64,000 bases of DNA, from contig JANQKC010000009.1 of assembly GCA_028281325.1 (NCBI GenBank), positions 62,001 to 126,000 on the forward strand, written 5' to 3'. The stretch is from Alphaproteobacteria bacterium (GTDB lineage Bacteria > Pseudomonadota > Alphaproteobacteria > UBA8366). Every line of letters begins with the position of its first letter. The stretch's first letter is position 1. The notes beneath the pieces are model-generated. The model made no database searches, was not told the origin of the DNA, and worked only from the letters and a program-made list of their open reading frames with translations. Made by a program: the position numbers and the translations under genes. Positions 1 through 11,170 of this stretch are shown here, piece by piece.

Positions 1-26
1 CCTAAAGCGCTGGGGGCGGCCCGGGA

Positions 27-275
27 TCAGGCGACCAAATGCATTTCGAGATAGGAAACCGCAGAATCGAGCGAATCGAGCTTTGCGTAATCGGCCTCGG
101 GAATGTCGATCCCCAACCGTTCATGCAGCCCGGTAACCAGTGTCAGAAAGTCCATGGAATCGATATCGAATTCCTCTCGAATATCGCCGTCCCGATCGAC
201 AAGATCGATATCGACCTCGGGCGCGATATGCCCAAGCTCGTCGGTAACAACCTGTTCGATTTCCTCTCGCGTCAT
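27..275 (-). CDS. acyl carrier protein
   Basis: An 82-residue acidic protein with the phosphopantetheine attachment motif DSMDF (Ser40), as in acyl carrier proteins. Its ATG overlaps the stop of the upstream E2 gene (ATGA), so it is the last gene of a dehydrogenase-complex operon rather than part of a fatty-acid synthesis cluster. It is too divergent and out of context to be the housekeeping AcpP. An ACP coupled to a 2-oxoacid dehydrogenase suggests it carries an acyl intermediate made or used by that complex; this is inference. The family assignment is secure, the specific role is not. Confidence 0.9.
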   Translation of the reverse strand: MTREEIEQVVTDELGHIAPEVDIDLVDRDGDIREEFDIDSMDFLTLVTGLHERLGIDIPEADYAKLDSLDSAVSYLEMHLVA

Positions 276-1438
276 AAAACCTCCGGATGTTGTAACTGCT
301 CGCCCAGTTTCCTGAGGAACAAGGCGCCGCGGTGACCGTCGCTGACCCGATGATCCGCCGCCAGCGTGGCGGTGATGACCGCCCGCGGTCTCACGGTTCC
401 GTCGATGACGCAGGCGCGTTCGGTAACGCTTCCGAGCCCGACGATCGCAACCTGCGGCGGATAGATGACGCCGAACAACAGGTCGACGCCGCGTTCGCCG
501 AGGCTGGACACGGTGACCGTCGGATCGGCCAGTTCCGAGCCGCGGAACCGGCCGCCACGGACCCGCTTGGTCAAGTCCCGCAGCTTCGCCATGACCTCGT
601 CCAGTGACAATTGGTCCGTATTATGGATCGCCGGCGCCACGAGCCCGCCGCCGCGGATTGAAATTGCCGCGCCGACGTGGATGGCGTCGCTCGGCCGAAA
701 TCCGCCGTCTTCGAAGAACCCATTCAGGTCGGGAAACTTCCGCAGCGACAGGGCGACCGCCTTCAGGCATGCCGCGCCGATCAACACGCGCTCCGCCGGC
801 GGACGGTCGGCGTTTGCCGCCGCGAGCCAATCCTGCAAGCCGGTGACATCGATTTCGTATTGCAGATAGTAGTGCGGAATCTCCCGCTTGGACCGCGCCA
901 TCGCAGCGGCGATCGCCGACCGCATCGCGGTCAAACCGTCGCCCGCAGCCGGTTGCCGTTCTTTGCCGCCCGCGCCTTCCACGTCGGCGTATAGGATTGC
1001 GCCGCCCGCACCGCTTCCGGACAGGGTCGACAAATCCAGCCCGATAGCCGCCGCGAGCTTCCGCGCGGCCGGCGAGGCCCGCACGCGGTCGCCGGGGGAC
1101 GGCGCAACTATAGCCCGCTTCGGTGGAACGGGCGGCACGGTTACCGGCGGCACGCTTGCCGGTTCTGCGGGTTCTGACGGCACAGGCTGCACGGGTGCAT
1201 CCGCGCCGCCGCTGATCATCGCCAAGGGCGTGCCGACAGGCACGGTCGTCCCCGGATCCACGAGAAGCGAGTCGACCGTGCCGTCCTGGAATACCTCGAT
1301 CTCGATCGCGCCCTTCTGCGTGTCGACCACCGCGATGATATCGCCGCGCCCGACGCTGCTGCCAGGTTGAACGAGCCACTCGACGAGCGTGCCCGCCTCC
1401 ATGTCCGCGCCCAGCGACGGCATGCGAAACTCGGTCAT
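272..1438 (-). CDS. dihydrolipoamide acyltransferase (E2) of a 2-oxoacid dehydrogenase complex
   Basis: A 388-residue E2 component. It has an N-terminal lipoyl domain (residues 1-75) with the lipoyl lysine in VDTQKGAIE, a Pro/Val-rich linker, a peripheral-subunit-binding domain starting at [15 protein letters not shown], and a C-terminal catalytic domain ending in the acyltransferase motif DHRVSDG. The frame stays open further upstream, but the ATG at 1438 is chosen because it overlaps the E1 beta stop (ATGA) and gives the normal lipoyl start [10 protein letters not shown]. It transfers the acyl group from lipoamide to CoA. Substrate (pyruvate, acetoin or branched oxoacid) cannot be read from the sequence. 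Confidence 0.93.
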   Translation of the reverse strand: MTEFRMPSLGADMEAGTLVEWLVQPGSSVGRGDIIAVVDTQKGAIEIEVFQDGTVDSLLVDPGTTVPVGTPLAMISGGADAPVQPVPSEPAEPASVPPVTVPPVPPKRAIVAPSPGDRVRASPAARKLAAAIGLDLSTLSGSGAGGAILYADVEGAGGKERQPAAGDGLTAMRSAIAAAMARSKREIPHYYLQYEIDVTGLQDWLAAANADRPPAERVLIGAACLKAVALSLRKFPDLNGFFEDGGFRPSDAIHVGAAISIRGGGLVAPAIHNTDQLSLDEVMAKLRDLTKRVRGGRFRGSELADPTVTVSSLGERGVDLLFGVIYPPQVAIVGLGSVTERACVIDGTVRPRAVITATLAADHRVSDGHRGALFLRKLGEQLQHPEVL

Positions 1439-2457
1439 CCGCCGGACCCCATAGTCCCAAGCGTCTGTTTCGTCGCCGCAACAATTTGATCCGCTTGCGG
1501 GATCGACGCCTGTTCCAAATGCGCCGGATAGGGAATGGGCACCTCTTCGCTGCAAACCCGACCGACCGGCGCGTCCAATTCCCAAAAGACCTGCTCGACG
1601 ATACGCGTCGTGATTTCCGCCGCGAGACTGCCGCTTCGCCATCCTTCGTCGACGATGACCGCGCGCCGCGTCTTGGCGACGGACGCCATGATGGTTGCAT
1701 CGTCCAAGGGGCGCAGCGTGCGCAGGTCGACGACTTCCGCGTCGATCCCCTCGCCCTTAAGCCGGTCGGCGGCCTCCAACGTCTTCCACAGCGACCCGCC
1801 ATAGGTGATCAGCGTCACGTCGCTTCCGGGCCGCCGAATGGCGGCCTTGTCGATCGCCACCGCGCCCGCATCGGCGGCCAACGAACCCGTCCGGTTGTAA
1901 AGCATGACGTTCTCGAAAATCAGAACCGGGTCCGGATCTTCCAAGGCGGTCCACAGCATCCCCCGGGCGTCCTCGACGGTCGCCGGCGCGAGAATCTTGA
2001 TGCCGGGAATATGGGCATACCACCCTTCGAGGCTGTGGGAATGCTGGGCGGCAAGCTGTCGGCCGGCCCCGGTCGCCATCCGAATCACCACGGGCACGCC
2101 GAACTGACCACCCGACATATGCCGGATCGTCGCCGCGTTGTTGAGGATCTGATCCAAGGCCAGCAAGCTGAAGTTGACGGTCATCAACTCGACGATCGGC
2201 CGCACGCCCGCCATCGCGGCCCCGATCCCCGCGCCGGTGAACCCGGATTCCGACAACGGGGTGTCGCGGATACGGTCGGCGCCGAACTCGTCGAGCAGCC
2301 CCTTGCTGACCGCGTAACAGCCGCCGTACCGGCCGACATCCTCGCCCATGAGAAAGACTCGCGGATCGCGCTTCATCGCGTCGCGGATCGCTTCCTTCAC
2401 GGCGTCCCGATACGTGATCTCCGCCGACTCCGCGAGCGTGTTCTGGACCGTGGTCAT
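1435..2457 (-). CDS. 2-oxoacid dehydrogenase E1 component, beta subunit
   Basis: A 340-residue transketolase-like beta subunit of the PdhB/AcoB type. Typical segments are [50 protein letters not shown] and [11 protein letters not shown]. It forms the ThDP active site with the alpha subunit encoded six bases upstream. The order E1 alpha, E1 beta, E2 with overlaps shows one translationally coupled operon. No E3 (lipoamide dehydrogenase) is present in the visible cluster, so it probably borrows the cell's common E3. Confidence 0.93.
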   Translation of the reverse strand: MTTVQNTLAESAEITYRDAVKEAIRDAMKRDPRVFLMGEDVGRYGGCYAVSKGLLDEFGADRIRDTPLSESGFTGAGIGAAMAGVRPIVELMTVNFSLLALDQILNNAATIRHMSGGQFGVPVVIRMATGAGRQLAAQHSHSLEGWYAHIPGIKILAPATVEDARGMLWTALEDPDPVLIFENVMLYNRTGSLAADAGAVAIDKAAIRRPGSDVTLITYGGSLWKTLEAADRLKGEGIDAEVVDLRTLRPLDDATIMASVAKTRRAVIVDEGWRSGSLAAEITTRIVEQVFWELDAPVGRVCSEEVPIPYPAHLEQASIPQADQIVAATKQTLGTMGSGG

Positions 2458-2463
2458 ACCGCC

Positions 2464-3450
2464 CTATGCCTCCGCGTAGACATGTTTCGTCAGGTCGGCC
2501 AACGGTTCCCACTCGGCGGCCTCGGCGAACGCGACCGACGCATCGATCTCCGCCTGGATCTCCTTCTCGATCGCCTCGACCTCCCCGGCGTGGGCGAGTT
2601 CGTTTTCCCGCAACCACCCCTGAAACCGCACGATCGGCCCTTTCTCGCGCCACGACGCGACTTCCGCCTTGTCGCGATAAAGTTGCGCATCGAACATCGA
2701 ATGCGGCCGGAACCGGTAAGTCCGGCATTCCAGGAAGACCGGTTTGCCGTCGCGGCGGATCGTCTCCACCGCGCGCCGGGCCGCCGCCTCGACCGCGACG
2801 ACATCCATGCCGTCCACGGCCTCGGAGGTCATGTTGTAGCTCGCCGCCTTAGCGTGAATATCGGTTTCGGATTCGGTCAATTCGAGCGCGGTGCCCATGG
2901 CGTATCCATTGTTCTCGCAAACAAAAAGGACCGGCAGGTTCCACAACGACGCCAGGTTCAGGCTTTCGTGAAACTCCCCTTCGGCGACTGCGCCTTCGCC
3001 GAAGAAACACACCGTGACATGGTCGTCGCCACGCATATGGTCGGCGAGCGCAAGCCCGATCGCCAGCGGCAGTCCCCCGCCGACGATCGCATTGCCGCCA
3101 TAGAAGTTGGTCGCGGCGTCGAACAGGTGCATCGATCCCCCGCGCCCGCCGCTGCACCCCGATTGCTTGCCGAACATTTCCGCCATCACCGACGTCATCG
3201 ACACGCCGCGCACCAAGGCGTGGCCGTGCTCGCGATAGGTGGCCACGACCCGATCCGCCGGCGTCAGCACGGGGATGATCCCGGCGGCAACCGCCTCCTC
3301 CCCGTCATAGAGGTGAAGGAAACCGCGGATCTTTTCCTGGGTGTACAGTTCGGCGCATTTATCCTCGAACATGCGCACCCGGATCATGTGCCGCAGAAGG
3401 TCGAGCAGATGCTCGCGGGTCAGCCGCGGTTTGTCGCCGGACTCGGTCAT
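2464..3450 (-). CDS. 2-oxoacid dehydrogenase E1 component, alpha subunit
   Basis: A 328-residue ThDP-binding alpha subunit of the PdhA/AcoA type. The ThDP-Mg motif starts at [16 protein letters not shown] and closes with CENNGYAMG. The segments [15 protein letters not shown] and [15 protein letters not shown] are family hallmarks. The start ATG overlaps the stop of the acetate-CoA ligase gene (ATGA). Together with E1 beta it decarboxylates a 2-oxoacid (or cleaves acetoin) and acylates the lipoyl group of E2. Confidence 0.93.
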   Translation of the reverse strand: MTESGDKPRLTREHLLDLLRHMIRVRMFEDKCAELYTQEKIRGFLHLYDGEEAVAAGIIPVLTPADRVVATYREHGHALVRGVSMTSVMAEMFGKQSGCSGGRGGSMHLFDAATNFYGGNAIVGGGLPLAIGLALADHMRGDDHVTVCFFGEGAVAEGEFHESLNLASLWNLPVLFVCENNGYAMGTALELTESETDIHAKAASYNMTSEAVDGMDVVAVEAAARRAVETIRRDGKPVFLECRTYRFRPHSMFDAQLYRDKAEVASWREKGPIVRFQGWLRENELAHAGEVEAIEKEIQAEIDASVAFAEAAEWEPLADLTKHVYAEA

Positions 3451-5204
3451 TTCTCGTCGCTTTCTAGGGTGGAGATATCGCCTTCCGGCAGGCCCAACTC
3501 GCGCGCCTTGAGAAGCCGGCGCATGATCTTGCCGCTCCGCGTCTTCGGAAGGTTTTCGCGGAATTCGATCATCTTGGGCGCAACCGCCGGACCAAGCCGT
3601 TTGCGCGCGTGACCGCGCAACTCGCGGTTCAGGGCGTCGTCGGCCGTGAAGCCCGGTTTGAGCGCGACATACGCCTTGACCATTTCCCCGGCGGTCGGAT
3701 CGGGCACGCCGATGACGCCGGCTTCGGCCACGGCGGGGTGTTCCATCAGGGCGCTTTCCACCTCGAACGGGCCGATAAGATGGCCGGCCGCCTTGATCAC
3801 GTCATCCGCGCGGCCGACGAACCAATAATAGCCATCCGCGTCGCGCGTCGCGAGATCGCCGGTGAGGTACCAGTCGCCCGAAAAGCATTTGCGGTAGCGT
3901 TCTTCCTCATCCAGATAGCCGCGCATCATCGACGGCCAACCCGTCTTCAACGCCAATTCGCCCATCGCGCCGGGCTCGGTGAGTTCCTTCACCGCGCCAT
4001 TCGCGTGCTCGACCACGGCGGCTTCGATGCCGGGCAACGGCTTGCCCATCGACCCCGGCTTCACCGGCATCGACGGGTAATTGGCGATCATGATGCCGCC
4101 GGTCTCCGTCTGCCACCAATTGTCGTGGAACGGCCGCCCGAAGGTTTGATCGCCCCAAACCACCGCCTCTGGGTTCAGCGGCTCGCCGACGCTCGCCATG
4201 AACCGCAACGCCGACAGGTCGAACGTTTTCGGAAGATCGGCGCCAACCTTCATCAGCATGCGGATGGCGGTCGGCGCGGTATACCAGACCGTCACCCGTT
4301 GATCCTGCAGGATTCGGTACCATCGCTCCGCGTCGAATTCCGCCTGATCGACGATCATCGTCACGCCATTGGTCAGCGGCGAGATGATGCCGTAGGAAGT
4401 GCCGGTCACCCAACCCGGATCGGCGGTGCACCAGTAGACGTCGCCCGGCTGCAGATCGAGCGCGTATTTGCCGGTAACATGATGCGCGGTAACCGCGGCA
4501 TGGACGTGGATCGCCCCTTTCGGCCGGCCGGTCGTGCCGCTGGTGAAATGCAGCAGCGCCATATCCTCGGGGTCGGTGGCGACGACATCGAAGTCGCCGG
4601 ATGCCGACGCCAGCGCATCCGACAAGGAAACCGTGCCATCGGGCAAGTCGTCCGTCCCGTCGATCAGCAGCACATGCTCCAAGGAGTCCAGCTGGGCCCG
4701 GATCGGCGCGACCTTCCGCCGGTACAACGACTTGGTCGTCACCAACAACTTGGCGCCGCCGATGGTCATCCGCGCCTTGATCGGCTCCGGCCCAAAGGCG
4801 GAAAACAGCGGGGAAAAGACGTGACCGCCCTTCAATGCGCCCAGCGCCGCGATATACAACTCCGGCGTCCGGCCGAGAAGGCTGAACACACGATCGCCAG
4901 ACTTTAACCCAAGCGCCGCAAGAACATTGGCGAACCGGTTCGTGGCGGTCGCCAGGTCGGCGTAGCTGAGGTCATGCGCCGTCTCGTCGTTATCGATCCA
5001 GCGCAGCGCGAGCCGGTCGCCGTTGCCATGCGCGACGTGACGATCGACCGCCTCATAGGCGATGTTCAGGCCGCCGTCCGGCAAACCGTCCAACAGACCG
5101 CGGGCGTCGGACCACCGAAACGCCCGGCATGTCCCATCGTAATCGTCCAGGTTGGGCCGGTCGTCCGACCGCGCGCTCTGCGCTTCTATCGTGGGGAGTG
5201 TCAT
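3447..5204 (-). CDS. acetate-CoA ligase (AMP-forming), Acs-like
   Basis: A 585-residue adenylate-forming ligase. Visible motifs are the P-loop-like [36 protein letters not shown], and [11 protein letters not shown] with the catalytic lysine. The [12 protein letters not shown] segment is typical of acetyl/propionyl-CoA synthetases. It is somewhat shorter than housekeeping Acs (about 650). The ATG at 5204 is preferred over an upstream in-frame start at 5282 because the added residues do not resemble the family. First gene of the ligase-E1a-E1b-E2-ACP operon, so it probably works on the same acyl pool. Acyl specificity (acetate versus propionate or other) is uncertain. Confidence 0.9.
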   Translation of the reverse strand: MTLPTIEAQSARSDDRPNLDDYDGTCRAFRWSDARGLLDGLPDGGLNIAYEAVDRHVAHGNGDRLALRWIDNDETAHDLSYADLATATNRFANVLAALGLKSGDRVFSLLGRTPELYIAALGALKGGHVFSPLFSAFGPEPIKARMTIGGAKLLVTTKSLYRRKVAPIRAQLDSLEHVLLIDGTDDLPDGTVSLSDALASASGDFDVVATDPEDMALLHFTSGTTGRPKGAIHVHAAVTAHHVTGKYALDLQPGDVYWCTADPGWVTGTSYGIISPLTNGVTMIVDQAEFDAERWYRILQDQRVTVWYTAPTAIRMLMKVGADLPKTFDLSALRFMASVGEPLNPEAVVWGDQTFGRPFHDNWWQTETGGIMIANYPSMPVKPGSMGKPLPGIEAAVVEHANGAVKELTEPGAMGELALKTGWPSMMRGYLDEEERYRKCFSGDWYLTGDLATRDADGYYWFVGRADDVIKAAGHLIGPFEVESALMEHPAVAEAGVIGVPDPTAGEMVKAYVALKPGFTADDALNRELRGHARKRLGPAVAPKMIEFRENLPKTRSGKIMRRLLKARELGLPEGDISTLESDEK

Positions 5205-5398
5205 CGACGGACAATCTCTTTCAATGGCCAACACCGGGAAACACTTCCACGCAACGGCGCCGGCGACCTTGACCCACGTCAAGGCGGCGGCGCATCGGGC
5301 GACCTAGGCATGGAACCGTGCCGGGCGGATTGATTCGTATGAGGGCGCGGCGGTGTTGGTGATGGAAAAGGCTGAGACCGCCATCTAGAATAGAGAAA

Positions 5399-5426
5399 GG
5401 GGCCAGCGGCAAAAACCGCTAACCCC
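5399..5426 (-). terminator. rho-independent terminator of tRNA-His
   Basis: Read on the minus strand, GGGG(TT)AGCGG pairs with CCGCT(GG)CCCC around a short T-rich loop, followed by TTTCTCT. It lies about ten bases after the CCA end of the tRNA gene. Confidence 0.75.
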
Positions 5427-5435
5427 TTGAAATTT

Positions 5436-5513
5436 TGGGGTGGCATATGGGAATTGAACCCACGACCTCCAGATCCACAATCTGGCGCTCTAACCAACTG
5501 AGCTAATGCCACC
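5436..5513 (-). tRNA. tRNA-His (anticodon GTG)
   Basis: The minus strand folds into a full cloverleaf. The acceptor stem is GTGGCAT/ATGCCAC with an extra G at -1 facing C73, the identity signature of tRNA-His. The D arm is GCTC...GAGC, the anticodon stem is CCAGA/TCTGG with loop TTGTGGA (anticodon GTG), and the T arm is GTGGG-TTCAATT-CCCAT. The CCA end is encoded. The gene stands alone between the ligase operon and the divergent aminotransferase. Confidence 0.97.
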
Positions 5514-5767
5514 ATATGGGCCCGGCGTTACCCAAAGGCCTATCTTGCTTATAGGCCCGGACGACTCCGAGGGGCCTGATTTAGTCCCGGCGCTCTGCGC
5601 CGTCAAGCATCCTCGACGGGCAGGGACCGCCGGCTAGCCCGGCAGGCGCTGTTCTCCGCCCCCTCGCCTTGCCATCCGGCTTGCTGTACAAGCAGAATAC
5701 AGGAAAACGAGGGTTCTTGCCGGGATTTCCGGGGTAGCCCTCCGATGGGAATCAAGGGGAGACCGCC

Positions 5768-6931
5768 GTGCTGCAACTGGCCGACAATCTACACCGTCTC
5801 GGGACCGAGACCGCCTTCGAGGTCCTGGCGCGCGCCGCCGCGCTCGAGGCCGAGGGCCGCAGCATCATCAATCTCGGCATCGGCCAGCCCGATTTCAAAA
5901 CGCCGGACCATATCGTCGAGGCCGCCGTCAAAGCGCTGCGCGACGGCCACCACGGCTACACCCCGGCGAACGGCATCCTGCCCCTACGCGAAGCGGTGGC
6001 CGCCGACCTGAACAAGCGGCACGGCGTCGCGGTCGATCCCGAGGACGTGGTCGTCGTCCCCGGCGGTAAGGTCACCATGTTCTTCGCCATCATGATGTTC
6101 GGCCAGCCGGGCGCGGAGATCATGTATCCGGACCCGGGCTTCCCAATCTACAAGTCGGTGATCGACTATTGCGGCGCCAAGGCGGTGCCGATCGTGTTGC
6201 GCGAAGAAAACCAATTCGCGTTCAGCGCCGAGGAGGTGCTGAGCCAGATCACGCCGAAGACCCGGCTGATCATCCTGAACAGCCCGGCCAACCCAACCGG
6301 CGGCACGGTGCCCAAATCCGAGTGGGACACACTGGTCAACGGCCTCGCCGCCCATCCCGACGTCGCGATCCTGGCGGACGAGATCTACAGTCAGATGCTC
6401 TACGAGGGCCGCGAGCATGTCAGCCTGCTGCAGTATGAGTCGATCCGCGACCGGGTCATCATGCTGGACGGCTGGTCCAAGACCTATGCGATGACCGGCT
6501 GGCGGCTCGGCTTCGCGGTCTGGCCGTCCGCCCTGGCGCCGACCGCGACCCGCCTGGCGGTGAACTGCCATTCCTGCGTCAACGCGCCGACCCAGTTCGC
6601 CGGGATGGCCGCCCTGACCGGCCCGCAGGACGCGGTGCAGGAGATGGTGCAGGCCTTCGACGAACGACGGCGCGTCATCGTCTCGGAATTGAACCAGATC
6701 GCCGGCTTCCGCTGCGTCGACCCCGGCGGGGCCTTCTACGCCTTTCCCAATATCGAGGGCACCGGCCTGTCGGCGCGCGACCTGCAGAACCGGTTGCTGG
6801 AAGACGCCGGCGTCGCGACCGTCGCCGGCACCAGCTTCGGCGATTACGGCGAGGGATATATCCGCTTTTCCTACGCCAACAGCGTCGAGAACATCCGCGA
6901 AGCCATCACGCGCATCAAAACCTGCTTATAA
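5768..6931 (+). CDS. PLP-dependent aminotransferase, class I/II
   Basis: A 387-residue fold-type I aminotransferase. It has the substrate/cofactor motif NSPANPTGG, the PLP-binding aspartate in ADEIYS, and the Schiff-base lysine in DGWSKTYAMTGWRLGF. The GTG start at 5768 is preceded by an AAGGGGAG ribosome binding site eight bases upstream. It resembles aspartate or broad-specificity aminotransferases. No neighbouring pathway fixes the substrate; it stands alone between tRNA-His and glnB. Confidence 0.88.
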   Translation: MLQLADNLHRLGTETAFEVLARAAALEAEGRSIINLGIGQPDFKTPDHIVEAAVKALRDGHHGYTPANGILPLREAVAADLNKRHGVAVDPEDVVVVPGGKVTMFFAIMMFGQPGAEIMYPDPGFPIYKSVIDYCGAKAVPIVLREENQFAFSAEEVLSQITPKTRLIILNSPANPTGGTVPKSEWDTLVNGLAAHPDVAILADEIYSQMLYEGREHVSLLQYESIRDRVIMLDGWSKTYAMTGWRLGFAVWPSALAPTATRLAVNCHSCVNAPTQFAGMAALTGPQDAVQEMVQAFDERRRVIVSELNQIAGFRCVDPGGAFYAFPNIEGTGLSARDLQNRLLEDAGVATVAGTSFGDYGEGYIRFSYANSVENIREAITRIKTCL

Positions 6932-7031
6932 TTTGATCGCATGCCTATTTTTTATACATTTCAAGATTTCGAATAGCGAGGCATCTCACCAAAGTTGAAT
7001 AGTTTTAAGAGCTTAACGGTCAACGGCCAGA

Positions 7032-7047
7032 TGGCACGGCGCGTGCT
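7032..7047 (+). promoter_or_regulatory. sigma-54 promoter of glnB-glnA
   Basis: The sequence TGGCACG-GCGC-GTGCT matches the -24/-12 consensus TGGCACG-N4-TTGCW with one mismatch. The invariant GG and GC are exactly ten bases apart. It lies about 90 bases before glnB, the expected place for nitrogen-regulated transcription activated by NtrC. No clear NtrC dyad was identified upstream. Confidence 0.75.
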
Positions 7048-7090
7048 TATTATTGCGTCGTAACGCGCGGCACCGCGGCAAGCTGCGTGA

Positions 7091-7474
<384 letters not shown>

Positions 7475-7596
7475 CGGACTTCAGAAACACAGTGCCCGCG
7501 CCTGCATTCATTGGCGGCAGGGCGTACAGAATGCGGCGTAACACCACGTCGCAAATGCGAAACCAAAGCAAAACCAAGACTCCAAGGAGCGAATAA

Positions 7597-9006
<1,410 letters not shown>

Positions 9007-9060
9007 ATCACGGGCCAAGCGGTTCCGTCCCGTGGCGGACCGCGATACCCTGACGAAAAG

Positions 9061-9085
9061 CCGGGCCGCGCATTGCGTGGCCCGG
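9061..9085 (-). terminator. hairpin terminator between glnA and the convergent small gene
   Basis: Seven-base GC stem CCGGGCC/GGCCCGG with an eleven-base spacer. On the minus strand it is followed by CTTTTCG, so it mainly terminates the minus-strand gene at 9093-9458; it may also stop glnA transcripts. Confidence 0.6.
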
Positions 9086-9092
9086 TTCGCGT

Positions 9093-9458
9093 TTAAGGCG
9101 CCAACTCGACCCGTTTCTCGGCGCCGCCGTAGCCGTGTACAGAATCATGCGCCCGGATGATGACGAATTTCGTCCCCACCGGGATACGGATGCCGGACTG
9201 CGACCGGGTAAACGGCTGCTCGTCCACATGCGGGTGATGCAGCGTGCGTGTGCCCAGCACGGTCTTGCCGTCCGGCGCGAACACCTCCCATTTATTCGCG
9301 AAATGCTTCCAGCCGGTATCCGCATGGCGCACGGTGACGTCGAAGGAATAGGTTCCATCACCGTCCTTCCGGATCTCAACGCCGACGACATCGGCCTCCC
9401 CGGCCGATGCCGCGCCGCTCATCGTCATCAGCGCGATCAGCACCGCCCACCGTCGCAT
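9093..9458 (-). CDS. small exported protein of unknown function
   Basis: A 121-residue protein with a signal peptide (MRRWAVLIALMTMSGAASA) and a mature part of about 100 residues rich in beta-strand pattern (GTYSFDVTVRHADTGWKHF, VDEQPFTRSQSG). Start supported by AAGGAGGGGAT directly before the ATG. I do not recognise a named family. The mature domain looks like a small periplasmic beta-sandwich. It is convergent with glnA and divergent from the C13 peptidase genes. Confidence 0.75.
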   Translation of the reverse strand: MRRWAVLIALMTMSGAASAGEADVVGVEIRKDGDGTYSFDVTVRHADTGWKHFANKWEVFAPDGKTVLGTRTLHHPHVDEQPFTRSQSGIRIPVGTKFVIIRAHDSVHGYGGAEKRVELAP

Positions 9459-9526
9459 ATCCCCCTCCTTTTCCGTCTCGCTTCCGCCAATCCATCGTCG
9501 ATGGCCGCCCGGTCATCGGTCATAGG

Positions 9527-9541
9527 TTAACGCCGCATTAA
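9527..9541. promoter_or_regulatory. CtrA-type box TTAA-N7-TTAA
   Basis: TTAACGCCGCATTAA matches the full CtrA recognition sequence (TTAA, seven bases, TTAA) and sits inside a larger palindrome GGTTAAC...ATTAACC. It lies between the divergent starts at 9458 and 9657, so it could control either gene. Assignment is by motif only. Confidence 0.5.
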
Positions 9542-9656
9542 CCTTTGCGCGATAGATACAAATCATGACGAAAATAAGGCGTGGCCGGTCGGGCCGGCCG
9601 TCGCGCGTTGGCGGCATGTCCGCAGCCGCCGCCGGCACTTTCGTCGACGGAGCGCA

Positions 9657-11066
9657 ATGACGCGCGATGAGGCACGAACGACGATGCTGCAGGATCTCGG
9701 CCGAAACCTGATTAGTGGCGCACGCCTGTGTTTTCTGCTGTCCGTCGACCGGCGCGATTTTCGCGTCAGCGTCGATCAGGCCTTTCTGCTGCTGCTTCTC
9801 GCCATCGGCACCATCGTCGGCCTCGACATCGTTTTGGCGGCGGAAGGCGGTTTGATCCCGCTGGAACGCGTCGGCATCTACGCCCTTGCGATCGTCACGG
9901 GCCTGCTTGGGTGTTTCGCCGCGATGCGACTGATCGGCACGCCGAACGACCTGACGCCGACCGTGGTCATGCTGCTCGCCGGGCTGTTCTGGCTGATTCC
10001 CGTTTTCGCGCCGCTGGTTTTGGTCGCGGGTCCCGACAAACTGGGACCGACGACGACCGCCGGTATTGCCGCCGGCTGTACCGTCGTGCTGTGGGTCCTG
10101 GTGATCGCGATGCGCAGCGTGCAGCGCATCACCCGCGGCGGCGTGATGAAGGCGACCGTCGCCGCCTGCGTCATGGTGATCTTTACCGCGTTGCCGCGCC
10201 TGCTGGTCTCCGACACCACCTCGTGGCTGCCGGCCCCGGCCCGCCTGCCGTCCGCCGCCATGCAGGAAAACCTGTATTACGGGCAATTCGGGATGATGGA
10301 CCGGGCGATCAGCTGGATCGATACGCACCGCAAGGGAACGACCGACCTTTACTTCGTCGGCTTCGGCGCCGACGCGCGCGAGGATGTCTTTCTGAACGAG
10401 ATGCGGTCGGTCGTGCGCCTGTTCGACAGCCGCTTCGGCACCAAGGACCGCTCGATCGTGCTGCTGAACCATCGCAGCACGGTCCGCCAGGTGCCGCTGG
10501 CGAACGTTCACAACCTGGGCCGCGCGCTTGGGGAAATCGGCAACCGCATGGACCCGGAGGAAGACGTGCTCTTCCTCTATCTCTCGGCGCCCGAGTTGGA
10601 CGACACGCAACTGCGGCCGACCTTCGAGCCGCTCGACCTGTTGCCATTGCATGCGTCGGAAATCCGCCACATGCTGAACGACGCCGGCATCAAATGGCGG
10701 ATCATCGTCCTATCGGCCTGCACCTCGGACAACTTCGCGGACCGGGTCGCCGACCCGAACACGCTCGTCATCACGGCAACCGGGCAAGGCGGCCGGGCGC
10801 ATGGCTGTACCGACGACCGGCCGCACACGGATTTCGGCGGCGCATTCTTCGACCAAGCCTTGCAGGAAACCTATTCGATCCGGACGGCCTTTCTCGACGC
10901 CCTCAAACGGATCGCATCCCACGAAAAGGCCGAAGGATTGCGCCCTTCCGACCCGAAAATGACGGTGGGCAGCGCCATTGCACCGCAACTCGACCGCCTG
11001 ACCAAACGACTCATGCAGCAAGAAAAACCCAACGCGTCGACAAGCACCCTGCCGCCCCGGCAATAA
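9657..11066 (+). CDS. membrane-anchored C13-peptidase-like protein, catalytic His missing
   Basis: A 469-residue protein. The first 185 residues hold about five hydrophobic segments (near 41-60, 72-92, 101-124, 133-152, 163-184). Residues about 205-445 align along their length with the C13-type protein encoded just downstream (YYxQFGMMDRA, SVVRLFDSRFGTKDRS, EEDVLFLYLS, IKWRIIVLSACTS). At the site of the catalytic His the sequence reads SAPE where the neighbour has TSHG (Pro312), and the Cys motif SACHSG has become SACTSD, although Cys355 remains. Probably proteolytically inactive or altered, perhaps a membrane partner of the active paralogue. The family call (peptidase C13, legumain/caspase-like fold) rests on the paralogue. 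Confidence 0.75.
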   Translation: MTRDEARTTMLQDLGRNLISGARLCFLLSVDRRDFRVSVDQAFLLLLLAIGTIVGLDIVLAAEGGLIPLERVGIYALAIVTGLLGCFAAMRLIGTPNDLTPTVVMLLAGLFWLIPVFAPLVLVAGPDKLGPTTTAGIAAGCTVVLWVLVIAMRSVQRITRGGVMKATVAACVMVIFTALPRLLVSDTTSWLPAPARLPSAAMQENLYYGQFGMMDRAISWIDTHRKGTTDLYFVGFGADAREDVFLNEMRSVVRLFDSRFGTKDRSIVLLNHRSTVRQVPLANVHNLGRALGEIGNRMDPEEDVLFLYLSAPELDDTQLRPTFEPLDLLPLHASEIRHMLNDAGIKWRIIVLSACTSDNFADRVADPNTLVITATGQGGRAHGCTDDRPHTDFGGAFFDQALQETYSIRTAFLDALKRIASHEKAEGLRPSDPKMTVGSAIAPQLDRLTKRLMQQEKPNASTSTLPPRQ

Positions 11067-11170
11067 GCGGCCGAGGTCCTGGACCGGCCGACCGCCGCAG
11101 TCGGCCGGTCTCGCCGACCCTATCCAATTTGTTACCGGACAGGACGGCGCGAATCCCCTATTGTCCATCG

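Noticed and set aside
1439-1642. N-terminal extension of the E2 frame
   Set aside because: It overlaps E1 beta, and the residues do not resemble a lipoyl domain. The ATGA-coupled start at 1438 fits the family.
1486-3612. 708-residue open frame on the plus strand
   Set aside because: It is antisense to the E1 alpha/beta genes, has no recognisable domain, and is an effect of high GC content.
5279-5515. 78-residue open frame on the minus strand
   Set aside because: It covers the tRNA-His gene and its terminator.
9728-11170. Long upstream extension of the second C13 peptidase frame
   Set aside because: This part overlaps the first C13-like gene in another frame and is Arg/His/Pro-rich nonsense. 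The real start is the ATG at 11171, followed by a signal-peptide-like segment.
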